From: Candidatus Obscuribacterales bacterium
GTDB taxonomy: Bacteria; Cyanobacteriota; Vampirovibrionia; Obscuribacterales; Obscuribacteraceae
Reading direction: 5' to 3'
Length of the DNA: 64,000 nucleotides
Assembly: GCA_019752635.1 (NCBI GenBank)
Contig: JAIELX010000095.1
Location: forward strand, 1-64,000
The notes beneath the pieces are model-generated. The model saw only the letters and a list, made by a program, of their open reading frames with translations, searched no databases and was not told the origin of the DNA. Shown here in pieces: positions 8,860-18,634 of this stretch (the first letter of the stretch is position 1; each line of letters begins with the position of its first letter). The translations under genes and the position numbers were made by a program.

Positions 8860-11202
8860 ATGCCAACGTGCAGCCACTCAAGAGGATCTGACAAGACTGT
8901 GATTAAAACAAGACAGCGGCTGATAACAATAGTAGCCGTCACCTTGCTTTCAACGTCGTCGGCGCTTGCCGCTAAGATTGAGAAGTCAGCAAATACGGCG
9001 GGCGTTGATGCCGGCGCAATGAAGCTGATGAACCAGGGTAATTGGAATCAGGCGATAGAACGACTGAAACTTCTTACCGATCAATCGACCGCGGCCGACA
9101 GAACGGAAGCCTGGCTGGCATTTGCTTATCTATACCAGGGTAAGCATGCCGAGCTCAAGGCTCTTGACGAAGCCGTGACAGCACAACCGGTCGACCCATC
9201 CGACCCGTTGGCGAAATCAATCGTCCACGCCTTTGCCTTAACGTCGCAGGGTAAGTTAAACGAAGCCTCCGCATTGTTAGACAGTCTCGGTCAACAAGAT
9301 CAGGATGTTCTTTTCACTTTCACGCGCGCTTGCGTCGCACTGAAGCAAGGCAAACCTCAGGACGCCGCAGTACTTTGCGAGCGAGTGGTCGACTTGGCAC
9401 CCTCTTTCGCCTGGGGCTACCGCACGCTCGGTTTCATTCAGGAAAAATCGCTCAAGAACCCCGGTAGCGCCGAGAGAGCATACGATCGAGCGCTGGCAGC
9501 GGAGCCCGGCTTGAAAGAAGTCAGAGACTTACTGACAGACTTGCGTCTGACTCGCAATGACTTTGACGGTGCTATTGCGGTAGCCAAAGACGGGATCAAA
9601 CGCTTTCCGAAAGATCCACAACAACACTACCGGTTGGCACAGATCTATTCGCAGCAATTTCGTTATCTGGAATCGCTTGAAGAGCTTGACAGAGCAGCAA
9701 TACTGGCGAAGGACGATCCTCGATGGTATCGCAGTCGAGCCAGTATCTTCAGACAGCAAGGCAAATTAGCCGATGCAATTGAAGAGCAGCGCAAGTCGGT
9801 AGCACTTGGTAAAGATCGAGCGTTCGAGTTAGTTGAACTGGCTCGCCTGCAAGAGCAACATGGTGATACCAAGGACGCCATCGCAAGTTTGCGAGCATCC
9901 ATCGCAGAAAACGCCAATCAAAACGCGCAGCAGAAGCTGGTAGCACTACTTCAGAAAGAACAAAGCTGGGCGGAGCTAATCGCTGAGTTAAAGAAAGCAG
10001 TCGAAGCAAATCCGAAGCAAGCCAATCTGCGAATCGGTCTGGCACAAGCATACAAGAACAACGGTAAGCCGGATGAAGCAATAGCCGAGTTTAAGGAAGC
10101 CGCAAACCTCGAGCAAAACAGTCCGATTGCGCACCGCGAAATCGGAAAGATTGAACTGTCGCGAAACAATTACCAGGCGGCGGCAAAGTCATACACGCGT
10201 GCGTTGAACATCAACCCGAGTTCAGTAGAGGATCTCGTTGCCTTGGGTTACTGCTACGCCAACAATAATGACTTTGTGCAGGCTGAAACAGCATTCGTAA
10301 CGGGTCTGGCATTGCTGCAGTTGTCGCAAACGACAGGGGGCTCGTCGCCGGTTATCCAAGCGGACATCATGCGCTCTCTCGGTAGTGTTTTACTGACTGA
10401 AGGTCGCTATCGTGAGGCTGCGCTTAATCTTGAAGCCGTCGTAGGTCAGGGCAAGGACGCTGCGCGGAAAAGCGAGGACGAGTTTTTGATGTATCAGGCG
10501 CAGGCATTGCGCGACCGCTCCGCTGAGTCGGTTCGGAAGTATTCATCCGCGTATGCGAGTCTTCCCGCCGCCTTGCGAAAAGAGCTTATGGACGATTACG
10601 TCGATACACTCCTTAAGCTCGGAAAAACCACTCTCGTAGCAGAACAACTAAAGGAAGTTTCGCAGGATCAGCTACGCAAAGCAGACCCGCTTTTGTTGAC
10701 CAAGTTGCTGCTTGCTTCGGGCAACCCGAACGAAGCAGCCGAGCTGGCCGCAACAAGCGCTCTTGAGACTAGTCGTGATAACGACACACGAGCTGAACTC
10801 TTTCTCACTCTGGCGCAGGCAAAAATCGAGCAGCGCGAAGCAAAAGCAGCGGAGGAAGCAGTTAACAAGGCCCTTGAGCTCAATCCCAAATCATTTAATG
10901 CCTACGCGGAAAGAAGCAAACTCCTGCTGCAAGAACAGAAATTCGAGAATGCACTTGCAGCGGCGCAACGAGCACTGGAAGTGAACCCCTACTTCGCCAC
11001 CGGATACATAAGTGCCGGCGACGCCTACATGCGCATGAACAAAGCCACCGAGGCTCATAATCAATACCTGAAAGCAGCGGAGCTGTATCCGAATCTAGCT
11101 CTGGTTCATAAGAAACTGCGCGAGTCCTATCTGAAACAGTCGAAAATAAGCGACGCGGAAAGAGAGTCCGAAATCGCCGCGAACCTGGAAAAGAACGGCT
11201 AA
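8860..11202 (+). CDS. secreted multi-TPR protein
   Basis: Tetratricopeptide-repeat protein of about 780 residues. A signal peptide (RQRLITIVAVTLLSTSSALA) is followed by TPR units along almost the whole length, for example GNWNQAIERLKLL, NYQAAAKSYTRALNINPSS and QKFENALAAAQRALEVNPYF. There is no enzymatic domain, so it is probably a periplasmic or envelope scaffold. The start is uncertain. The frame is open from ATG 8827; ATG 8860 has GGGGA close upstream; GTG 8899 would give the most typical signal peptide. It follows mutS by about 170 bases and is probably independent of it. Confidence 0.85.
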   Translation: MPTCSHSRGSDKTVIKTRQRLITIVAVTLLSTSSALAAKIEKSANTAGVDAGAMKLMNQGNWNQAIERLKLLTDQSTAADRTEAWLAFAYLYQGKHAELKALDEAVTAQPVDPSDPLAKSIVHAFALTSQGKLNEASALLDSLGQQDQDVLFTFTRACVALKQGKPQDAAVLCERVVDLAPSFAWGYRTLGFIQEKSLKNPGSAERAYDRALAAEPGLKEVRDLLTDLRLTRNDFDGAIAVAKDGIKRFPKDPQQHYRLAQIYSQQFRYLESLEELDRAAILAKDDPRWYRSRASIFRQQGKLADAIEEQRKSVALGKDRAFELVELARLQEQHGDTKDAIASLRASIAENANQNAQQKLVALLQKEQSWAELIAELKKAVEANPKQANLRIGLAQAYKNNGKPDEAIAEFKEAANLEQNSPIAHREIGKIELSRNNYQAAAKSYTRALNINPSSVEDLVALGYCYANNNDFVQAETAFVTGLALLQLSQTTGGSSPVIQADIMRSLGSVLLTEGRYREAALNLEAVVGQGKDAARKSEDEFLMYQAQALRDRSAESVRKYSSAYASLPAALRKELMDDYVDTLLKLGKTTLVAEQLKEVSQDQLRKADPLLLTKLLLASGNPNEAAELAATSALETSRDNDTRAELFLTLAQAKIEQREAKAAEEAVNKALELNPKSFNAYAERSKLLLQEQKFENALAAAQRALEVNPYFATGYISAGDAYMRMNKATEAHNQYLKAAELYPNLALVHKKLRESYLKQSKISDAERESEIAANLEKNG

Positions 11203-11289
11203 AGTTCCCTTAGCGCGTTCACTTTGACCCTGCGCGAGGAATAAGCAGTATAGATTCCCGGGTTCTGCGGCAATTGGAAGGTCTAATCG

Positions 11290-12204
11290 ATGAGCAAGTC
11301 AACAACTGTGGACTGGAAGACTCTGCCCGTAAAGACCAGGGTGATCGTGCTGACCAAGATGCTCGTCAGGGCGTTTTTGATAGCGCTGCTGCTGGTATCG
11401 GTCGGTTCCTACACTCTATTTTCACCGCCGGTTTTAATTCCGCTACTGGGGGCGAAGATCCTGTTGTATCCGCATCCTCCAGGCGATCCCTACAATTACA
11501 CCACGCTTAACGGTCTCAAAGCAGAAGACGTTTTTATAAAGAACGCCGCGGGCAACAAGATACACGGCTGGTACTGGAAAGTACCCGGTGCCAGGAAAAC
11601 CATCCTGTTCATGCATGGCAACGCCGGCAATATAGGACACCGATTGTTTCTGGCCCAAGCGATTCTGGAAACGGGAACATCGCTATTTTTATTCGACTAT
11701 AGCGGTTACGGCAAAAGCGAGGGCAAGCCCGGGCTCAATGAGCTCATCAGCGACTCAGATCTTGCGTTCAACTTCCTGGTTGACCAACAAAAAATTCCGC
11801 CGTCCGAAATTGTGTTGTACGGCGAGTCCATCGGAGGCACGGTGGCCTGCGATATCGCGCGAAAACACGAGTGCGCAGGTTTGATTCTGGACTCAACATT
11901 TACTTCGATAGTCAGACTTGCCAAAGTGAAGATACCTGCATACAAAATGTTTCCCGACTTCCTGCAGCCTACGCCCAGCCTCAATGTCATTGACTATGTC
12001 TCCCAAAAGCACCCGCCGCTGCTTCTGCTCCATGGCGGAAAAGACGAAATCATCCCAACTGCGGAAGCGCAAGAAAATTTCGCAAGCGCCAGCCAGCCAA
12101 AGAAACTGGTCCTATTGCCTCTGTCTACGCACAATTCCAAGGGCAAAGATTGGGCGGCGTACGTGCAAGCCCTAAAAGAGTTTATTGCTTCACTGCCGCA
12201 GTAG
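11290..12204 (+). CDS. membrane-anchored alpha/beta hydrolase (BEM46/ABHD13-like)
   Basis: Serine hydrolase of 304 residues. An N-terminal transmembrane anchor lies at about residues 20-50. FMHGNAGNIGHR forms the oxyanion region, the nucleophile elbow is GESIGG, the acidic residue sits in GGKDEIIP and the His in STHNSKG. This is the layout of BEM46-like lipases and esterases; the natural ester or amide substrate is unknown. It ends 66 bases before the first histidine-kinase-like gene on the same strand, so the two may share a transcript. Confidence 0.85.
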   Translation: MSKSTTVDWKTLPVKTRVIVLTKMLVRAFLIALLLVSVGSYTLFSPPVLIPLLGAKILLYPHPPGDPYNYTTLNGLKAEDVFIKNAAGNKIHGWYWKVPGARKTILFMHGNAGNIGHRLFLAQAILETGTSLFLFDYSGYGKSEGKPGLNELISDSDLAFNFLVDQQKIPPSEIVLYGESIGGTVACDIARKHECAGLILDSTFTSIVRLAKVKIPAYKMFPDFLQPTPSLNVIDYVSQKHPPLLLLHGGKDEIIPTAEAQENFASASQPKKLVLLPLSTHNSKGKDWAAYVQALKEFIASLPQ

Positions 12205-12269
12205 GACGCCATGCTGCTTCGGTTGTCGATTATCAGAAAGTCAAGTTTGACCGTGAGGGCGCGAACCTC

Positions 12270-14084
12270 ATGCTGAGTAAGTTATCTGTTACTCAAAAAG
12301 GGTTACTCCTGGTATCAATTCCGGTGCTATTCGAATTCCTCTTTGCCGGGAGCCTTTATTACCTGATTGACCGGGCGCAGCTAAATCGAGAACGATTCAG
12401 CGAATCTAAAGAGCTGCTGAGCCGCACAATGGATCTGCAAATGACATTGATTCGCGGCACCATGGCTGCATTCGGATCGGACGACGGCATTGTGAACGAG
12501 AAAGAAGTCGAATCCGTTCGTCAGACCCTGAAAAAAGCACGATGGTCATTCGGAGATGGGGCGCGAAGAAGACCGGAAATGGTATCAGCCTTGAAAGACG
12601 CCTATGCCTGCTGCGACATGATCGAAGCCTGGATCAATAAAGCAGTCACAATCTTCAACGACAAAAGCATTCCGAGGAGTGGGCGCTTTTCACTGCTAAG
12701 AGAAGATGCATACGTTTTAGCAGCACGCGGAAGACCGGTGTTGGCACGAATAATTCAGTCTGAATCCCGAGTACAAAGGCAGGCTCCAGCCAGCCAGAAG
12801 CAAGATCAAATTAGAATCACATTGCTCGTAGTCTTTGGACTAGGAGCAAATGCTACTCTGGCCATTCTCCTTGCTCGGGCTTTCGGCAAGGACTTCATTG
12901 ACAGACTGCAACTCATTTCCTCCAACGCCTCGCGCCTAATTCGTGATGATGCGTTGATGGCAATCGCTCCAGGGTCCGATGAAGTGGCGCGATTGGATCA
13001 GTCGCTGCACAATGCAGCAGCGATGATTCACGAAGCCAGACGCAAGGAACTAGCAATTCTCGAAAACGCCGCGGATGTGATCTGTTCGATCAACAATTCG
13101 TTCTCTTTCGTGACAGTAGGAGCATCCGCCATTCGCTGCTGGGGGTTCGGGTCGGCAGAGTTGACGGGAAAGGACTTACGGAGCTACCTGCCGGCAAAAG
13201 ACGTCCCGGTGGTCGAGCGAATGATTCGAATTGCCCGCCATACGCCGGGAAAGAAATTCGAAGTCGACAGTGGTTTCAAGGGCAACCCATACCCGTTGGA
13301 TATTCGTTGGGTGGCAACCTGCAACAACGATGACGATCTCGTCTATTTGACGGCAAGAGATGTATCTGCGGAGAAAGAACTTGAGCGAATGCGAGAACGA
13401 TTTGTCGCAGCAATCAATCATGACATCCGCACTCCGCTTACTTCCGTGCATGGTTCAATAGAACTGACTCTAGCCGGTATCGGCGGACCACTGCGCAAGA
13501 CAGCGCAAGTCGAGTTGGAACAAACACTTGTAACGATCGACGCCCTTACTACCTCAATCAACATGATGCTCGACATCGAAAAATTGAGGCACAATGACAG
13601 CATCAAATTCAGCTCATTCAGCATGCTCGATGCCTGCGCCACAGTTCAAGCGCGCCTTCCGGCAGCAATGTCTGCGGAGCTGCGCTTCTGCCCCGTTGAT
13701 TGTATGCTCACATTCGATTCAGAGCGATTTGTTCGCGCACTTTGTGCGTTGCTGACAGTTGCAACTGAGTACAGACGCAGCCAGAGCCCGATTCACATTG
13801 AATGGTCAAAGCTACCATCCGCCGGGAAGATTGCCGTTTCTACAACCTGGACCGGTGAGCCATTGTCGGACCAGCTCAAGAACCTGTTAACCGGGGACAT
13901 CAGCTTAGCGTTAGTTCAAGTTGCTTCCCCATTAAGACTAGCGCTGTCGCTCAAGATGGCCAGACTGCTGCTTGGTCCCACTAGCGGCTTATCGTTCACT
14001 GAATCCGGAGAAGGACGGTATCAGTTTGCGTTTGAAGCGGAGGAGGACGGTAGCGCACGTGTCCGGTGCCCCAATGAAGATTGA
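12270..14084 (+). CDS. PAS sensor histidine kinase with intact H-box but degenerate ATPase domain
   Basis: Membrane protein of 604 residues. TM1 is near residues 12-34, then a roughly 140-residue helical extracytoplasmic domain, TM2 near 185-208, a HAMP-like linker and a PAS domain (AILENAADVICSINNSFSFV). A dimerisation/phosphotransfer helix carries an intact H-box, INHDIRTPLTSV, with His at residue 384 (codon 13419). The region that should be a HATPase is present in length but lacks the boxes: where the partner has LSNALKYS this has LTVATEYR, DEGPGIP is replaced by TWTGEPLS, and GLGLS by LRLAL. It probably cannot bind ATP. The start ATG 12270 is preferred over an upstream GTG that overlaps the hydrolase gene. 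Its stop overlaps the start of the next gene by 11 bases. Confidence 0.85.
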   Translation: MLSKLSVTQKGLLLVSIPVLFEFLFAGSLYYLIDRAQLNRERFSESKELLSRTMDLQMTLIRGTMAAFGSDDGIVNEKEVESVRQTLKKARWSFGDGARRRPEMVSALKDAYACCDMIEAWINKAVTIFNDKSIPRSGRFSLLREDAYVLAARGRPVLARIIQSESRVQRQAPASQKQDQIRITLLVVFGLGANATLAILLARAFGKDFIDRLQLISSNASRLIRDDALMAIAPGSDEVARLDQSLHNAAAMIHEARRKELAILENAADVICSINNSFSFVTVGASAIRCWGFGSAELTGKDLRSYLPAKDVPVVERMIRIARHTPGKKFEVDSGFKGNPYPLDIRWVATCNNDDDLVYLTARDVSAEKELERMRERFVAAINHDIRTPLTSVHGSIELTLAGIGGPLRKTAQVELEQTLVTIDALTTSINMMLDIEKLRHNDSIKFSSFSMLDACATVQARLPAAMSAELRFCPVDCMLTFDSERFVRALCALLTVATEYRRSQSPIHIEWSKLPSAGKIAVSTTWTGEPLSDQLKNLLTGDISLALVQVASPLRLALSLKMARLLLGPTSGLSFTESGEGRYQFAFEAEEDGSARVRCPNED

Positions 14085-15906
14085 GAACTGGTCGCTTACG
14101 CGAAAGACTATTTTGTTGGTGGCAATTCCTGCTACACTGCAAACCATACTAATTGCGGTGGCACTAGGTATTTGGCTACACGCCGAGCACCTGGCGAACA
14201 AAGTAGCACGAGCGAAAGACCTTAGCCTTGAACTGCAAGTGTTTCAGAAAACGATGGGCGACTGTGTAGCATCATGCGGTGTAGCACGCGCAACATTTGG
14301 ACAACTAGGAGTCGAACAAGCGCACGCACAACTGAAAAAGCTGACGCGCGGATACCAGAAGCTGCAGCTCAGCGCCACAGTGAATACGAAGGTCTCACCT
14401 GAGTGGCAGACGATGGACAAAGCGGTCGAAAGATTGAAGTATGGCTTCAAACTGGCGCTGGGCGAAACGGAACAAGGAAGAGTAGGAAGTGGCGTTATCA
14501 AGGAAAGAGCACTGCGCGACTTCCGTATTTTAATCGACGCTGTACAAAAGGTCAGCGCAATGGAATGCCGAGAAATTGATCCTGCGATTGCAGAAGCAGA
14601 CCGTGTAAATGCAACACTACGATTTGTGCTCTTAGGCTTGATAGTGGCAAGTGCACTCGTCGCAACAGGTTTGGTTGAGCTGTATCGAAAGAACATTGCA
14701 ACGCGTCTACTGGCTGTGATGGAGACAACCGAATTGATGTCTCACCGTTGCCCGCTCAAACCAGCGATTTCGGGATCTGATGAGATTGCTACTATGGACA
14801 GGCAGCTACACGAAATCGATGCGAAGTTGGACGAAGCCATGCGCAACGAAAAGCTTGTGATCGCCAATGCCGCCGATCTGGTCTGTACGCTGGATTCCCG
14901 GGCAACAATATTGAGCGTCAATGAAAGAGCGCTACAGCAGATGACTGGCATGAAACCCGATGCACTGATTGGTCGCCAGCTGGTCGAACACATTGCGATT
15001 GAGCAAAAGGAGGAAGTCCTGGAAAAGCTTCTCGGGGCAAGAGACTCGAACTCAACACTAAAATTCAAGTGCGATTTGGTGACAAACTCCAGGAAAAACG
15101 TGCCGACAGAATGGACAGTCCACTGGTCGGACGTCGATGGAGCTCTATTCTGCGTAGCCCACGACCAAACGCAAGAACGTGCGCTTTCATCACTAAGACA
15201 AGAGTTTCTCGCATCGATGCACAGCGAATTACATCAACCACTAAACCGAATTTACCAGAGTCTGACAAACTTAACAGACAACGAGATTGATCCTTTGCCA
15301 AAGCGATCGCGCAGCGAACTCCAGCGAGCGCAGCAAAGCCTGATACGCTTACTTGCCCTGGTTGAGGACCTGCTGGAAGTAGAGAACATGGCATCAAAGG
15401 AACTAACTTTGAATCTGACCAAGCAGAAAGTGAACAGTATCGTCGAGGAATCTATTAACAGCTTGAGTGCGCTGGCCCGTACAAGCGACATCAAAATTAC
15501 TTCTGATATCCAGTCTGATCTCTACGTGAACGTCGACAGAGTGCGAATCATACAAGTACTCGTCAATGTGTTATCCAACGCGCTGAAATATTCTCCGAAC
15601 GGCAGCAACGTCAATATCTATTGTGAGACAGAGGCCACACACACCACTATCTTCGTTCGCGATGAGGGACCCGGAATTCCCGAGAGTTACCAGGATCAAA
15701 TTTTCGCAGCCTTTGAGCAGGTACCGGGGCGCTCAACTAAACGTGCCGCCAGTAGCGGGCTCGGTTTGAGTATTTGCAAAACCATAGTAGAGGCTCACAA
15801 AGGCGCTATAGGAGTGTACAGCTCTCCGCCCGATGGCAGCAGGTTCTGGATTAAGCTGCCGCGCTGGCGATCGGAATCAAACAAATGCGCGGAACTAGAA
15901 GCTTAA
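14074..15906 (+). CDS. PAS sensor histidine kinase with intact ATPase but substituted phospho-acceptor
   Basis: Paralogue of the preceding protein, with the same architecture and 610 residues: TM1, helical sensor region, TM2, HAMP-like linker, PAS (IANAADLVCTLDSRATILSV), phosphotransfer helix and HATPase. The ATPase is intact: N-box LSNALKYS (N502), G1 DEGPGIP (D530-G534) and G2 GLGLS (G562-L565). The H-box reads ASMHSELHQPLNR. The residue aligned with the phospho-acceptor is Ser384, and a His sits one place earlier (383). Autophosphorylation at the normal site is therefore doubtful. It starts inside the end of its partner (11-base overlap), implying translational coupling and matched amounts. 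No response regulator lies nearby. Confidence 0.87.
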   Translation: MKIENWSLTRKTILLVAIPATLQTILIAVALGIWLHAEHLANKVARAKDLSLELQVFQKTMGDCVASCGVARATFGQLGVEQAHAQLKKLTRGYQKLQLSATVNTKVSPEWQTMDKAVERLKYGFKLALGETEQGRVGSGVIKERALRDFRILIDAVQKVSAMECREIDPAIAEADRVNATLRFVLLGLIVASALVATGLVELYRKNIATRLLAVMETTELMSHRCPLKPAISGSDEIATMDRQLHEIDAKLDEAMRNEKLVIANAADLVCTLDSRATILSVNERALQQMTGMKPDALIGRQLVEHIAIEQKEEVLEKLLGARDSNSTLKFKCDLVTNSRKNVPTEWTVHWSDVDGALFCVAHDQTQERALSSLRQEFLASMHSELHQPLNRIYQSLTNLTDNEIDPLPKRSRSELQRAQQSLIRLLALVEDLLEVENMASKELTLNLTKQKVNSIVEESINSLSALARTSDIKITSDIQSDLYVNVDRVRIIQVLVNVLSNALKYSPNGSNVNIYCETEATHTTIFVRDEGPGIPESYQDQIFAAFEQVPGRSTKRAASSGLGLSICKTIVEAHKGAIGVYSSPPDGSRFWIKLPRWRSESNKCAELEA

Positions 15907-15990
15907 ATCAAGCATCTTCCATCCAGGAGAAACAGTGAGTCGATATGGGGTGTACACACCCGAGTCGATTTGCCAAGCAGGAGGAACCCG

Positions 15991-16494
15991 ATGAGCAGGA
16001 TTGAAACATCATCCCACACGGGACAGAACGCGCCACCGCCCGAGCAAGATGAACGGGACGAAGCGTCCTCGATGGGCGGCGGAAGAAAAGCTGAAGCCCG
16101 TTTCGGCGACCATCACTCAAAAACAGGACAATCTTCAATGCGTAAGCGAGAACATATTGAGCCTCCAGTCGGGTTAGACCTGGAAACGCGGGGGGATATC
16201 GAAATAACCAAATCTTCACGGAAGTCGAAGGATGACGCCGAAGATTCGAACAGCAACGCCAAGGGTAACGGCGGCAAAGAACAACCGTCGCTACGGGATG
16301 AAGCAACGCGCCAGCAAATACATCGCAGCGCACCGGCAGAGTCAGCTGAGCAGCTGCGTCAAGTTGCAGAACAACTTGAATCGGAAAACAAGCCCGCAAC
16401 GGCACAGAAGGTACGAGCTGCGGCCGCCAAAATCACGTTGCAACAGCAAAATGAATTAGATGGCTTTCCGCTCCCGAACGAATCGGGTTCGTAG
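15991..16494 (+). CDS. hydrophilic, largely disordered hypothetical protein
   Basis: Protein of 167 residues, rich in Glu, Ser, Lys, Asp and Gln, with no hydrophobic segment. The first 110 residues look disordered. The last 55 form a likely amphipathic helix (AEQLRQVAEQLESENKPATA). The start ATG has an ideal ribosome site (AGGAGG, six-base spacing). It lies 84 bases after the second kinase on the same strand, so it may be the last gene of that operon. It is not a response regulator, since there is no receiver-domain pattern. Function unknown. Confidence 0.6.
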   Translation: MSRIETSSHTGQNAPPPEQDERDEASSMGGGRKAEARFGDHHSKTGQSSMRKREHIEPPVGLDLETRGDIEITKSSRKSKDDAEDSNSNAKGNGGKEQPSLRDEATRQQIHRSAPAESAEQLRQVAEQLESENKPATAQKVRAAAAKITLQQQNELDGFPLPNESGS

Positions 16495-16584
16495 AAATTT
16501 CACCGCTGTGCACAAACTGTTCCAAACGAGCCAGCATCGACATGGGGGCTCTTTGCCTCAACGCCGATGCAACGGACAGCGTTC

Positions 16585-17463
16585 TCAGGCGTAAGAGCCA
16601 TCGTCCAACCGAAGTGATACTTCGCCGCCATAGACACTAACTTCCGTCCCGTCTGCTTGAAGAATTTTGAGCGCACCGGAAGGTCCAATATCAAGGGCCT
16701 TTCCGCGAATCAGTTGAGAACCTTGTTCGACGCGAACTTCGCGTCCCAAGGTGACAGAGCGAGCCTTCCAGCGCTCCAAAATCACTTCGTTAAGCCCATG
16801 GCGCAGATCCGAGTAGTGCGACTCCAAACAATTGCACACTTCCGCTACTAAAAGATTGGCATCGATTTCCCGTCCACAGACCCGGTCCAACCACTCGATA
16901 CGAGGTTTCAGTTCATCAGGCAGATTCGCTTCCTCAAAATTCAAGTTGAGGCCTATCCCGATCACCACCGCCGGTGGTAGCACTGTTGATTCAGAGGTGG
17001 TCGCAACGGCTTGAGCATTGCCGCTCATTTCTACAAGTATTCCGCCAAGCTTACGCCCGGAAACAACCAGGTCGTTGACCCATTTAAGACCGACTTCTAT
17101 ATCGCAAACACGCTTTATGGCCTCAGCGCAAGCAACACCAGTCATCAGACTTATGAGCGGCAATTCATTGCGCGTCAACAGTGGCCGCAGCAAAACACTC
17201 ATGTAGATGCCAGAATCGATTGGCGAAACCCAGGTCCGTCCCTGTCGCCCGCGCCCCGACAACTGCTTCCGCGCTAAAACCAGCACGCCCTCGGGCGCGC
17301 CGGCGGCAGCCATTTCCGCGACACGCGTGCTTGTCGAGTCCGTTTCATCAAACAAGACGCGGTCGAACTTTCCGACAATATAAGTAGTAAGAGAAGGCTC
17401 GATCCTTCTGAGATCGAGCCTTGCGAATGTACCGCTAGCCGACTCGACCACTGCTCTCCACAC
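16585..17463 (-). CDS. birA: biotin--[acetyl-CoA-carboxylase] ligase
   Basis: Attaches biotin, via biotinyl-AMP, to the biotin carboxyl carrier protein. The biotin/ATP-binding loop GRGRQGR (about residue 72) and KWVND (about 128) with GGILVEM are the family hallmarks. The C-terminal SH3-like domain (VTLGREVRV...LDIGPSGALKI) is present. There is no N-terminal helix-turn-helix, so this is a monofunctional ligase and not a repressor. The start is GTG 17463, overlapping the end of osmC by 29 bases; GTG 17451 with GGAGA upstream is an equally good start. The overlap suggests co-expression with osmC. Confidence 0.93.
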   Translation of the reverse strand: MWRAVVESASGTFARLDLRRIEPSLTTYIVGKFDRVLFDETDSTSTRVAEMAAAGAPEGVLVLARKQLSGRGRQGRTWVSPIDSGIYMSVLLRPLLTRNELPLISLMTGVACAEAIKRVCDIEVGLKWVNDLVVSGRKLGGILVEMSGNAQAVATTSESTVLPPAVVIGIGLNLNFEEANLPDELKPRIEWLDRVCGREIDANLLVAEVCNCLESHYSDLRHGLNEVILERWKARSVTLGREVRVEQGSQLIRGKALDIGPSGALKILQADGTEVSVYGGEVSLRLDDGSYA

Positions 17464-17875
17464 CTACATCGCAGAGGTTGGTGACAATCTGCTTCGATTC
17501 GGTCAACAACTTATGGATAGGGCACTTGTCGGCAATCTTTTTGAGCGTATCAACTTGCTCAGCGTTCAGGTCGCCCTTGACCTCGATGTCACGATTGATT
17601 CTGGACATCTTCTTTCCGGGGTTTGAAGGGTCTTCGATAGTCTCTTCCGTCAACACCACATTGACATGGTCGAGCTTCCATTCGCGCCTCTTGGCGAACA
17701 GTTGTAAAGTCATCGAGGTGCAGGCACCCAGTGAAGCCAACAAGAGTTCATGCGGATCTGGTCCCGTCTCGGCGCCGCCAACATCTTTACCCGCATCAGC
17801 TATAAAGGAATGTTTGCCTGTCTGAACTTCGTGCTGCAAACCGCCTGAACGTGATGAAACAACCACTTGACTCAT
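17435..17875 (-). CDS. OsmC/Ohr-family peroxide-handling protein
   Basis: Protein of 146 residues. It has the two reactive cysteines of the family, in SLGACTSMTLQ and ADKCPIHK, and the PDPHELLLAS helix. Members reduce organic hydroperoxides through a peroxidatic Cys; YhfA-like members may act in redox sensing. The start ATG 17875 has GGAGA upstream; a longer frame to 17971 lacks support. It is first in a two-gene unit with birA. Confidence 0.88.
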   Translation of the reverse strand: MSQVVVSSRSGGLQHEVQTGKHSFIADAGKDVGGAETGPDPHELLLASLGACTSMTLQLFAKRREWKLDHVNVVLTEETIEDPSNPGKKMSRINRDIEVKGDLNAEQVDTLKKIADKCPIHKLLTESKQIVTNLCDVGVESSGRVG

Positions 17876-18018
17876 GTATGCGTCTCCAATGGGGTAATTA
17901 AAAATGGTAACTCTTGTCGACCCCAACCCCCCAGATTTTACTGAATCATTTATATAGTTCGTTGTGAACACGGGGTCGGATTAATAGACTGCCAGAAGGT
18001 GGAAGGCTGGAATAAACG

Positions 18019-18600
18019 ATGCTGCGGCTAGAAACAGACAGATTGCTGTTACGCGAGTTCCTGTTCAATGATTGGCAGGACGTGCACGAATACGCATGCG
18101 ATCCAGAAGTAGTGCGTCACCTTGAATGGGGTCCTAACTCCAAAGAAGAAACGATTAAGTTCGTAGAGGGCACACTGGCCTGTCAGCGCGAGCGCCCTCG
18201 CATGGTCTACGAATTCGCCGTATTGACACGCCCTGGTATCGACGCAAAAACGCCGCCGGATCAAACAAAACTAATCGGCGCTTGCGGGCTAAGGTTGCTC
18301 AACCATAATGCCGAACAAGCCGAAATCGGTTATTGCTTCGCTCGGCGCTTCTGGCAGAGCGGATTCGCCTCAGAAGCCAGCCAGGCTCTACTTAAATTTG
18401 GTTTCGCCAATCTCGGTCTGCACCGTATGTATGCCACTTGCGACAATACCAACATAGGCTCCTCACGAGTACTGGAAAAGATTGGCATGCGTCGAGAAGG
18501 GCTGAGCCTGAAGGACAGAAAGATTCGAGGTAACTGGCGTGATACCTTGCATTTCGCTATTCTCAAAGAAGAGTGGTCCAATATTAACCCGTCCGAATAA
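18019..18600 (+). CDS. GNAT acetyltransferase (RimJ/RimL type)
   Basis: N-acetyltransferase of 193 residues using acetyl-CoA. It opens with the characteristic LETDRLLLREF strand. The acetyl-CoA motif region is IGYCFARRFWQSGFASEA, and ATCDNTNIGSSRVLEKIGM is the typical C-terminal signature of ribosomal-protein and aminoglycoside-type members. The substrate is unknown. It is divergent from osmC and followed by a long non-coding stretch. Confidence 0.9.
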   Translation: MLRLETDRLLLREFLFNDWQDVHEYACDPEVVRHLEWGPNSKEETIKFVEGTLACQRERPRMVYEFAVLTRPGIDAKTPPDQTKLIGACGLRLLNHNAEQAEIGYCFARRFWQSGFASEASQALLKFGFANLGLHRMYATCDNTNIGSSRVLEKIGMRREGLSLKDRKIRGNWRDTLHFAILKEEWSNINPSE

Positions 18601-18634
18601 TCGCCAAACGGATATACAACACGCACCCTATCCG

